This document shows, piece after piece, positions 6,229-12,548 of a DNA stretch of 12,548 nucleotides. The stretch's first letter is position 1; each line of letters starts with the position of its first letter. The notes under the pieces were generated by a model. That model did no database searches and had not been told where the DNA came from. It worked only from the letters and a program-made list of their open reading frames with translations. The DNA is from Pseudomonadota bacterium (lineage in GTDB: Bacteria; Pseudomonadota; Alphaproteobacteria; JAKJEU01). Location of the stretch: assembly GCA_022705265.1 (NCBI GenBank), contig JAKJEU010000020.1, positions 1-12,548 on the forward strand, in the 5' to 3' direction. Made by a program: the position numbers and the translations under genes.

Positions 6229-7284
6229 ATGAAGAAAGTAATATTGCTTCTTTTGATTATGGCTGTTAACAGCTGTAATAGCGATGATTTAATACCAGTT
6301 GAAAATATTGTTATAGACAATAATTTAATAGGCATTGAACCAGAGCAAAAACAACAAGAAGCTGAAAATAAGGAAAAAGAACCTGATGAAATTGATGTTT
6401 TTAAGGAAAGTGTTGATAAAAATTGGGGTTTGAAGCATTCTTTAACAAATAAGACAAAAATTGTTAAGTATTTGAATAATTATTCTGCCCGTGTTTTGGT
6501 TGATTATGAAAATAAAAAGGTAAAATTTGATGCAAAATTAAAAGATGAATTAATGGGCGTTATTGATAATGCTTTTTTGATGAGTTTAAGTTCTGAGGAT
6601 TTTGATTTATTTTCTGGTGATTTTGTTTCTCATGAAAACAAAAAATCAATTTTATTGCTTCAAGGTTTGATTGAAAAACCAAAAGATGATAGCAATGTTA
6701 TATTAATAAATAACAACGGAAAACCTTATTACAGAGTCGAAACAAGCTTTGTAAAAGAAGATGTTAGAGCCATATTAAAGACAAGAGCTGATAAATCTTT
6801 GAATGAGGTTGCAAAACAAACAAAATTACCTAAAAACTTTTTGGAAACTTTTATAAAATTATCAAGTAATTATAATTCTTATGCTTATGATGAAATGAAT
6901 CAAAGATTTGGGTTATTTCAATTAGGTTTAAATGAAATTGTTTCACAAGAAGTTGTGAGCGAAGAAGAAATTTTGGATAAAATTGATTATAAAAAGGCTT
7001 TTTGTTTGCAAGGAAACAGTGAATTTGCAATTAATTATTTTAATGATTTAAAAAATAATGAATTTAAGCGAATTTATGATAAAGAGGTTTTGGAATATTC
7101 AATTATTGTTTCATATTATATGGGAACAGACAGTTATTTAAGATTATTTAGCCGTAATAAACAACAAGCAGTAAGCATTATAAATGCAATTAATGCTGAT
7201 AAGTTTTATAATGAGCTTAATAAAAAGCTTCCATTAAAAGTAAAAGAATATTTAGAAAATTTTATAAAAGAATATAAAAATTAA
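6229..7284 (+). CDS. MltC-like lipoprotein with degenerate lytic transglycosylase site (probable pseudoenzyme)
   Basis: A 351-residue predicted lipoprotein: KK plus a hydrophobic core (3-13), then VNSC with Cys16 as the lipidation site; Asn at +2 gives no inner-membrane retention signal, so the outer membrane is likely. After an acidic linker (37-60), residues ~64-175 resemble the N-terminal DUF3393 domain of MltC (NWGLKH, then FLMSLSSEDFDLFSG, then GKPYYRV). The rest resembles the lysozyme-like SLT domain: NYNSYAY (214-220), FGLFQL (227-232), and a C-terminus SYLRLFSRNKQQAVSIINAI (302-321) very like that of MltC. E. coli MltC is of similar length (359 residues). At the place of the catalytic Glu (TESSFNPYA in MltC as recalled) this protein has LSSNYNSYA, i.e. 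Ser212, and the AYNGG motif is SYYMG (295-299). I infer it no longer cleaves glycan, though it may still bind peptidoglycan. It is monocistronic between a divergent gene and a terminator. Confidence 0.75.
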   Translation: MKKVILLLLIMAVNSCNSDDLIPVENIVIDNNLIGIEPEQKQQEAENKEKEPDEIDVFKESVDKNWGLKHSLTNKTKIVKYLNNYSARVLVDYENKKVKFDAKLKDELMGVIDNAFLMSLSSEDFDLFSGDFVSHENKKSILLLQGLIEKPKDDSNVILINNNGKPYYRVETSFVKEDVRAILKTRADKSLNEVAKQTKLPKNFLETFIKLSSNYNSYAYDEMNQRFGLFQLGLNEIVSQEVVSEEEILDKIDYKKAFCLQGNSEFAINYFNDLKNNEFKRIYDKEVLEYSIIVSYYMGTDSYLRLFSRNKQQAVSIINAINADKFYNELNKKLPLKVKEYLENFIKEYKN

Positions 7285-7286
7285 AA

Positions 7287-7320
7287 TAAAAAAGGCTTGG
7301 GAATAAAAACCAAGCCTTTT
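7287..7320. terminator. Bidirectional intrinsic terminator between the MltC-like gene and the lysS operon
   Basis: AAAAGGCTTGG (7290-7300) pairs perfectly with CCAAGCCTTTT (7310-7320) around a nine-base loop. The A-run on the left (7287-7293) supplies the U tract for minus-strand transcripts and the T-run on the right (7317-7323, interrupted by one A) serves plus-strand ones. It lies just after the stop at 7284 and just beyond the minus-strand stop at 7324-7326. Confidence 0.9.
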
Positions 7321-7323
7321 ATT

Positions 7324-7770
7324 TTACATATTTCTTCTTTCTTCGTTTGATTTTCTTAATTTTTCATCAGGATCATCAATCAAAGCCGGTCTTTTTGTTG
7401 GATCTTTATCACCTTTGTTCATTTTTTGTAACTTGGAAGGAAGCCCATCTTCTTTTGTAAAGGTCATTTCATTATAAACTAAATCATTTTCATCAAATTC
7501 AACAAAATAAATATCACCTTCGATGTTTAAAGTGAGTTTGTTATCTTCCTTTTTGGTTATTTCATAATCCTTTTTAATTGGATAATCTTCTAATGCAAGG
7601 AAAGTTATGGTTTTGTCTTTGGTATTTACTTCAAAACTTATAAAAGGATTAGCCCATTTTCCATTAATTCTTTCGCTTAACGGTACTTTATTGGCTACCA
7701 AGAATATTTGATAGCCAACAGCAAGAATGAATATAGCAATGGCAACTCCAAGAGATGCTTTTTGGTTCAT
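7324..7770 (-). CDS. Small membrane-anchored protein of unknown function, coupled to lysS
   Basis: A 148-residue protein I do not recognise. A short polar N-terminus is followed by one strongly hydrophobic segment (about residues 7-26), which may be an uncleaved anchor or signal; no lipobox Cys is present. Residues ~32-105 alternate in a way that suggests a small beta-sheet domain (GKWANPFISFEVN, TITFLALEDYPI, YEITKKEDNKLTLNIEGDIYFVEFDENDLVYNEMTF). The last 35 residues are highly charged (GDKDPTKRP to the end) and probably disordered. I infer the domain faces the periplasm. The ATG (7770-7768) shares one base with the lysS stop (TAATG) and has AGGAAA (7784-7779) 8 bases upstream, so it is a real, translationally coupled gene. 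No link to lysine metabolism can be read from it. Confidence 0.8.
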   Translation of the reverse strand: MNQKASLGVAIAIFILAVGYQIFLVANKVPLSERINGKWANPFISFEVNTKDKTITFLALEDYPIKKDYEITKKEDNKLTLNIEGDIYFVEFDENDLVYNEMTFTKEDGLPSKLQKMNKGDKDPTKRPALIDDPDEKLRKSNEERRNM

Positions 7771-9239
7771 TATTTTAATTTCCTCATAGTTGGGAATGCG
7801 ATAACATCACGAATTGATGGAGAATTTGTTAAAATCATGCAAAGTCTGTCCATTCCGATACCCATACCACCGGTTGGAGGCATACCATATTCCAAAGCAG
7901 TACAGAAATCTTCGTCCATCATATTTGCTTCTTCGTCCCCTGCTTCACGACGATTAACTTGGTCTTTGAAGCGGTTATATTGGTCGAGTGGGTTAGTAAG
8001 CTCGGAATAAGCATTCGCAATTTCCCAACCGTTAATATATGTTTCAAATCTTTCCACAACTCGTTTATCGGCGCGGTGAGTTTTAGTCAAAGGAGATGAA
8101 GAAATAGGGTGGTCCATAACATGAGTTGGTTTTTCAAGCTTTTCTTCACATCTTTCTTCAAAAACTCTAACCATTAAATCGCCCCAGGTATCAGCTTCGT
8201 TAACTTCGACCACACCTTTGCATTTTTCTTTTGCTTCTTCGTCTGTTTCAATTGCCATGAAATCAATTCCGACATGTTCTTTGACCAAACTTGCCATAGT
8301 TCTTCTTTCAAAAGGTTGGCTGAAATCGATTTCTTTTTCGCCGTATTTGATTTGCAAAGTACCATTAGCCACCATACAAGAACGCTTTACAAGTTCTTCA
8401 CACAAATCCATCATGTCGAAATAATCTTTGTACATCCAATAAACTTCTAAGGTAGTGAATTCAGGATTATGTTTGATGGAAAGTCCTTCGTTTCTGAACA
8501 ATCTTCCAATTTCGAAAACACCGTCAAGACCACCTACGATAAGTCTTTTAAGATAAAGCTCAGGAGCAATTCTTAAATACATATCCATTTCCAAAGTGTT
8601 GTGATGAGTAACAAAAGGTTTTGCATTAGCACCACCTAAGATTGGTTGCAATATAGGAGTTTCAACTTCCAAAATACCTTTTTCGATTAAACATTTTCTA
8701 AATTCCGCAGTAATCAAGCTTCTTTTTTTCAAAGTTTGAACGGTATCATCATTGGTAATCATGTCAACATATCTTTGACGATATTTTGTTTCAACATCAG
8801 TTAAACCATGGAATTTTTCAGGTAAAGGCAACAAAGATTTTGAAAGCATTGAAAATTCTTTTGCCGCGATTGAAAGCTCGCCTCGCTTAGTTCTTCTAAC
8901 TGTTCCTTTAACACCGATGATATCGCCAATGTCAAAAAGGTCAATTTTAGCCAATTCTTGTTCTGGCAAAGTTTTAAGACTTGAATAAACTTGAACTTTA
9001 CCTGTTGTATCGTAAACATCGATAAACATTCCCGAATTACGAATAGCCTTAATTCTTCCCGCAACGATAACTTCGTCTTCGGTTTCGATGCCATTTTCTA
9101 AATCTTTATATTTTTCGTTTAATTCATCAGAAGTTGTGTTAGGCTTAAAAATATTTGGATATGGATTAATGCCCATTTCTTCAAATTTATTTAATTTTTC
9201 AATTCTTACTTGTCTTTGTTCTAAACTTGGGTTTAACAT
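7770..9239 (-). CDS. lysS: Lysyl-tRNA synthetase, class II
   Basis: A 489-residue cytoplasmic enzyme that charges tRNA-Lys with lysine using ATP; E. coli LysS is about 505 residues. The N-terminal anticodon-binding OB fold spans about 57-135 (VAGRIKAIRNSGMFIDVYD). The class II catalytic core follows, with GILEVETPILQPILGGANAKPF in the motif 1 region (188-209), motif 2 FRNEGLSIKHNPEFTTLE (248-265) including Arg249 and Glu251, and motif 3 GMPPTGGMGIGMDRL (452-466). The HPISSSPLTK stretch (377-386) and ERFETYINGWEIANAYSEL (396-414) are typical of LysRS rather than AspRS or AsnRS. ATG at 9239 has AGGAAA at 9252-9247. It is divergent from the helicase gene across 60 bases and leads a two-gene operon. 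Many alphaproteobacteria use class I LysRS instead, so its class is worth noting. Confidence 0.97.
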   Translation of the reverse strand: MLNPSLEQRQVRIEKLNKFEEMGINPYPNIFKPNTTSDELNEKYKDLENGIETEDEVIVAGRIKAIRNSGMFIDVYDTTGKVQVYSSLKTLPEQELAKIDLFDIGDIIGVKGTVRRTKRGELSIAAKEFSMLSKSLLPLPEKFHGLTDVETKYRQRYVDMITNDDTVQTLKKRSLITAEFRKCLIEKGILEVETPILQPILGGANAKPFVTHHNTLEMDMYLRIAPELYLKRLIVGGLDGVFEIGRLFRNEGLSIKHNPEFTTLEVYWMYKDYFDMMDLCEELVKRSCMVANGTLQIKYGEKEIDFSQPFERRTMASLVKEHVGIDFMAIETDEEAKEKCKGVVEVNEADTWGDLMVRVFEERCEEKLEKPTHVMDHPISSSPLTKTHRADKRVVERFETYINGWEIANAYSELTNPLDQYNRFKDQVNRREAGDEEANMMDEDFCTALEYGMPPTGGMGIGMDRLCMILTNSPSIRDVIAFPTMRKLK

Positions 9240-9299
9240 TTTAAAATTTCCTGTTATATATAATAAATAAAGTTTTCTTAATCTAAGGTATCATTTTTA
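9240..9299. promoter_or_regulatory. Divergent promoter region between lysS and the DinG-family helicase gene
   Basis: All promoter signals for two divergent genes must lie in or near this 60-base AT-rich gap. On the plus strand there is a perfect TATAAT at 9259-9264 and a ribosome site AAGG at 9285-9288, but no convincing -35. On the minus strand TTAAGA (9281-9276) and TATAAC (9258-9253) are 17 bases apart, yet the lysS Shine-Dalgarno follows immediately at 9252, so a start about 7 bases downstream would remove it. An alternative -10, TATTAT (9265-9260), avoids that problem but lacks a -35. Exact promoters cannot be fixed from sequence. Confidence 0.35.
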
Positions 9300-11957
9300 A
9301 TGAATTCGTCAACATTTCTTGTAGCTGTTAAAAACAAAAATAAACCAATTATTTTCAATAATAAAGGGGAAATCGTTGATAAATATGATGTAAACATGAA
9401 AATTTTGGTGTGTCATAAAAAAAGATTCGGTGATTTTTTCCGTTCTGCGAGCGATATTTTGGAACTTTTTGCTTTTATAAAACCTGCAACTTATATTTCT
9501 CCGACCATAAAAAGCTTGGCAAAAAATCTTAATATTGATATGCCACAATCTTTAAAAGAAGAGGCTTTAACGCTTTATAAAATAATGGACAAGCTTTTGG
9601 AAATTATGGATAAAACACCAATAATGGTAAGCATTGCAAAGTTTATGGGGGCTCATAATTGGGATTTTGCACCTTTTGTAATTGATAAATTGGAAGGTTT
9701 AGCCCCATCAAAGCACGGGCTTAATATTTTTCCGTTGTTATCAGATTTAAAAGAAGGAGCTCCACCATCAAAATTTGGTGTTGCAAGCATAAGCGAAGAA
9801 GAAGCAGTAAATAAGCTTCGCTCAATCCTCCCAAAATCCAGAGAAATAAGGGAACAGCAAGAAGAATATGTAAGAGCTATGTCTCATGCTTTTGATTCAA
9901 AATATGATGAAACCGAGCCAAAAGTAACGATAATAGAGGCAGGAACAGGGGTTGGTAAGACTTTGGGGTACTTGGCTCCGGTTGCTTGTTATGCCTTGAA
10001 AAACAACGCGTCGGTGTGGATAAGCACCTATACAAAAAATCTTCAACAACAACTTAACCGTGAAATATCATATCTTTTCCAAAATGAAGACGAAAAGAAA
10101 AGATATGTAACCATAAGAAAGGGCAGAGAAAATTATCTATGCCTTCTTAATTACGAAGAATTTTTATCCTCGGCAAACCTTATCAATTATAAGATGATAG
10201 GTTTAATGGCAAGATGGATTTTATCGACAACGGACGGAGATTTAACTGGCGAAGAATTTCCAAGTTGGATGTTTGATATTTTTGAACAGAATGTATTAAG
10301 CACTATGTCAGACAGGCGTTACGAATGTTTATATTCTGCTTGCCCTCATTATCGTAAGTGTTTTATCGAAAAAAGCATAAAAAAGGCCGATAGCGGAACT
10401 TTTGTTATTACAAATCATGCTTTATCCATGGCTTGTGCTACTTCGTCTCTTGATGCGAGCGATAATCCTAATCAACTTTTTTATGTATTTGATGAAGGTC
10501 ACCATATTTTCAATGCAGCAGACAGCACTTTTTCAGCAAATTTCAGCCTTAATTCCTGTTCAGAGATAAGAAGATGGATAATAGGTACAGAAGACAATCC
10601 AAGACGCCAAAGAATGAAGGGTTTGGCAAAAAGGGTTGAAAAGATAACGGCACTTTTTCCTGATATTAAAGAATTTGTTGATTTAATAATTTTAAGAGCA
10701 ACACTTTTTCCAAAACCAATGATTTTACAAAGAATAAAAGCAGGCATTGATAACGGGTTAATTGAGCGGTTTTTTACGGTTTTAAGAAAGCTTGTTTTAT
10801 CAAGAAATGCAAGGTCTGATGAGGGATATTCAATCGAAACCGAACTGGTTGATTTGCCTTCGGAAATGATTGAAATATCAGCAAGTTTGATTAAGGAATT
10901 TAACAAAATTGTCGATGCCACAAAAGCTTTGGACGAAGCTTTGGATTTGCTTGTTTTAAATCATTCGGACAGCTTGGAAACCCAAGAAAGACTTAACATA
11001 GATTCAATTCGTAAGACTTTGAAAGCAAAGATTATCGACCCTGTTGAAACATGGAAAGATATGTTAAACGATTTGGGCAAGGAAAAACGCCAAGGAATAA
11101 TCGACTTTTTTGAAATTACCAGAAATCAAGAAAGTGTTGAAATTGATTTAAGTTATGGACGCCGTTTAATCGACCCTACGATCGCTTTTGCTGGTTGTTT
11201 TAAACAAGGTGCTTATGGGCTTTCTATTACCTCTGCCACTTTAAAAGACCGCTCTAATGACGAGGTTTATAACATATCCACCGCAAAAAGGTTGTCAGGA
11301 GCATCATATTTTGAAAATGTGTCTGAAATAAAGAGCATAAAGTCTCCGTTTGATTACAAAAACCAAACAAAAATTATCATAATTAACGATGTTGATAAGA
11401 ATAATGTTCCACATATAGCAAGTGCTTTTTATGAGATTTTCAAAGCTTCAAAAGGTGGTGGACTTGGTTTATTCACTTCGATAAGAAGGCTTAAAGCAGT
11501 TTATAATATGATAAGAAATAAACTTAATGACGCAGGCATAGAATTATTAGGTCAACATGTAAACCAAATGACCAATTCCAGCTTGATGGATATTTTCAAA
11601 AGCGAAGAGGATAGTTGTTTGCTTGGAACCGATGCGATGAGAGACGGTGTGGATATTCCAGGAAAAAGTCTTCGACTCGTGGTTTTTGATAAAGTTCCAT
11701 GGGAAAAGCCAAGTATAATTCACAAAGCAAGAAGAGAAGTTTTTGGTAAAGATTTATATGACAAAAGTTTGGTTCGAATGAAATTAATCCAAGCTTATGG
11801 CCGTTTAATAAGAAAACATGATGACAAAGGCGTTTTTGTAATGCTTGACAAAGCCACTCCATCAAGCATTTTAAAAGCTTTCCCCGAAGGTGTCGAAGTA
11901 TTAAAAATCGGCCTTAAAGACGCCCTTAAAATAATCGACGAATTTTTGAATAATTAG
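9300..11957 (+). CDS. DinG-family (XPD-like, Fe-S) superfamily 2 ATP-dependent DNA helicase
   Basis: An 885-residue SF2 helicase of the DinG/XPD group, which unwind DNA 5' to 3' in replication and repair. Walker A is EAGTGVGKT (213-221). Four cysteines at 281, 343, 348 and 354 match the DinG Fe-S cluster layout (C-x4-C-x5-C for the last three). Motif II is DEGHH (398-402) in place of the textbook DEAH. Motif V is GTDAMRDGVDIPG (776-788) and motif VI QAYGRLIRKHDDKG (831-844). The ~200 residues before Walker A (with DILELFAFIKPATYISPT, 52-69) form an accessory region that I associate with alphaproteobacterial members, not an exonuclease domain with visible DEDD residues. ATG at 9300 has AAGG about 11 bases upstream. 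It diverges from lysS, and only 9 bases separate its stop from the next gene, so the two are probably co-transcribed. Confidence 0.9.
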   Translation: MNSSTFLVAVKNKNKPIIFNNKGEIVDKYDVNMKILVCHKKRFGDFFRSASDILELFAFIKPATYISPTIKSLAKNLNIDMPQSLKEEALTLYKIMDKLLEIMDKTPIMVSIAKFMGAHNWDFAPFVIDKLEGLAPSKHGLNIFPLLSDLKEGAPPSKFGVASISEEEAVNKLRSILPKSREIREQQEEYVRAMSHAFDSKYDETEPKVTIIEAGTGVGKTLGYLAPVACYALKNNASVWISTYTKNLQQQLNREISYLFQNEDEKKRYVTIRKGRENYLCLLNYEEFLSSANLINYKMIGLMARWILSTTDGDLTGEEFPSWMFDIFEQNVLSTMSDRRYECLYSACPHYRKCFIEKSIKKADSGTFVITNHALSMACATSSLDASDNPNQLFYVFDEGHHIFNAADSTFSANFSLNSCSEIRRWIIGTEDNPRRQRMKGLAKRVEKITALFPDIKEFVDLIILRATLFPKPMILQRIKAGIDNGLIERFFTVLRKLVLSRNARSDEGYSIETELVDLPSEMIEISASLIKEFNKIVDATKALDEALDLLVLNHSDSLETQERLNIDSIRKTLKAKIIDPVETWKDMLNDLGKEKRQGIIDFFEITRNQESVEIDLSYGRRLIDPTIAFAGCFKQGAYGLSITSATLKDRSNDEVYNISTAKRLSGASYFENVSEIKSIKSPFDYKNQTKIIIINDVDKNNVPHIASAFYEIFKASKGGGLGLFTSIRRLKAVYNMIRNKLNDAGIELLGQHVNQMTNSSLMDIFKSEEDSCLLGTDAMRDGVDIPGKSLRLVVFDKVPWEKPSIIHKARREVFGKDLYDKSLVRMKLIQAYGRLIRKHDDKGVFVMLDKATPSSILKAFPEGVEVLKIGLKDALKIIDEFLNN

Positions 11958-11966
11958 CGAGGTAAA

Positions 11967-12548
11967 ATGCAAAGAGGTGATATTATAACTCATTTTGATA
12001 TGACAAGTGTTGAAAAACAAAATCTCCAAAGAGGCATGAACTTTAATAGAAATTCACCTTATTCAATCATTCTTATGAGCGTTCGCTCTAATTCCCCTTA
12101 TGAAGATAAAATAGAAGATGAGGGTAAAGTTATTATTTATGAAGGACATGATTTACAATCTAATTATAATAAAACAACTTTACCCGTAAAGATGATAGAC
12201 CAACCAGAATATACGCCTAATGGTAATTTGACTGAAAATGGTAAATTTTTTGAAGCTGTATCATATTATAAAAGGGGCTTAAAAGCTCCAAGAGTTGTCA
12301 AAGTATATGAAAAAATAAAACCAGGAATATGGTCATATAATGGTATTTTTAATTTAATTGATGCATGGATTGAAAATGATGGAAATCGTAATGTTTTTAA
12401 ATATCGTCTTGAAATGAGAGAAGATGAAATTAATAACATAAATATATCTGATGTTTCATGTGATGAATTAGAACATAATAGACTAATTCCAACATTTGTT
12501 AAAGTTGAAGTATATAAAAGAGATAAAGGAAAATGTGCAATTTGTGGA
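11967..12548 (+). CDS. HNH endonuclease with N-terminal SRA/YDG-like domain, 3' truncated by window end
   Basis: An open frame from ATG 11967 runs off the window, giving 194 residues of a protein I would expect to be around 250-280. GAGG at 11959-11962 is the ribosome site. Residues ~1-150 fit the SRA/YDG-like domain found in front of bacterial HNH nucleases: RGDIITHF (3-10), VIIYEGHD (55-62), IDQPEYTPNGNLTENGKFFEAVSYYKRG (77-104, interior residues DQ, NG, N, F-EA), RVVKVYEKIKPGIWSYNGIFNLIDAW (109-134) and FKYRLEM (144-150). Residues 172-194 open an HNH domain: LIPTFVKVEVYKRDKGKCAICG, with the first zinc-type pair Cys190/Cys193. The catalytic His-Asn-His lies beyond the window. Such proteins are plausible modification-dependent (type IV-like) restriction nucleases; that role is inferred from architecture. 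Confidence 0.72.
   Translation, partial: MQRGDIITHFDMTSVEKQNLQRGMNFNRNSPYSIILMSVRSNSPYEDKIEDEGKVIIYEGHDLQSNYNKTTLPVKMIDQPEYTPNGNLTENGKFFEAVSYYKRGLKAPRVVKVYEKIKPGIWSYNGIFNLIDAWIENDGNRNVFKYRLEMREDEINNINISDVSCDELEHNRLIPTFVKVEVYKRDKGKCAICG

Noticed and set aside
10499..10921. 140-codon open frame on the minus strand inside the helicase gene
   Set aside because: It lies wholly opposite the helicase coding sequence, its translation shows no family motif, and the helicase frame is conserved across it.
12452..12467. TGTTTCATGTGATGAA, resembling a second parS site
   Set aside because: Only the left half and centre match (12 of 16); the right half of the palindrome is lost, and it simply codes for DVSCDE in the HNH gene.
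1..12548. CRISPR arrays, IS elements, tRNA or rRNA genes, prophage genes
   Set aside because: No spaced identical repeats, transposase motifs, terminal inverted repeats, cloverleaf-like segments or phage structural genes were seen; the intergenic gaps are all under 180 bases and are explained by terminators and promoters.

Overview
This is an AT-rich chromosomal segment that uses the standard bacterial code (TGA acts as a stop in rsmG and parA). Gene content and order (mnmG, rsmG, parA, parB, with parS inside rsmG) place it in the segregation/origin-proximal neighbourhood of a Gram-negative bacterium. The DinG-family helicase has the long N-terminal region and the DEGHH box that I associate with alphaproteobacterial homologues, so an AT-rich alphaproteobacterium (host-associated or gut type) is the best guess. 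This is an inference: class II LysRS and an MltC-like lipoprotein are less typical of that class.

Layout. Positions 1-998 (+): the C-terminal third of MnmG, followed with no gap by a small P-loop (FlaR/adenylate-kinase-like) kinase and then a strong intrinsic terminator. Positions 1169-3758 (+): a tightly coupled rsmG-parA-parB operon (two ATGA overlaps), with a perfect 20-bp parS palindrome inside the 5' end of rsmG and a ParB carrying an unusual ~100-residue acidic tail. A bidirectional terminator follows. Positions 3841-6054 (-): a GlgX/isoamylase-like GH13 debranching enzyme, alone, with a degenerate region I. Positions 6229-7284 (+): a lipoprotein that aligns along its whole length with MltC but has lost the catalytic Glu and the AYNG motif. 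A second bidirectional terminator lies between it and the next, convergent operon. Positions 9239-7324 (-): lysS (class II LysRS) overlapping by one base a small single-TM protein of unknown function. Positions 9300-12548 (+): a DinG-family Fe-S helicase followed 9 bases later by an HNH endonuclease with an SRA/YDG-like N-terminal domain, cut off by the window end.

How the genes work together. ParA, ParB and parS form a complete chromosome-partition system. MnmG and RsmG are tRNA and rRNA modification enzymes that commonly sit beside it. The rest are housekeeping singletons, apart from the terminal helicase/HNH pair, which may lead into an accessory or defence segment. I see no tRNA, rRNA, IS element, CRISPR array or prophage gene. 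The least ordinary items are the apparently inactive MltC-like lipoprotein, the ParB acidic tail, the kinase placed between mnmG and rsmG, and the partial SRA-HNH nuclease behind the helicase.
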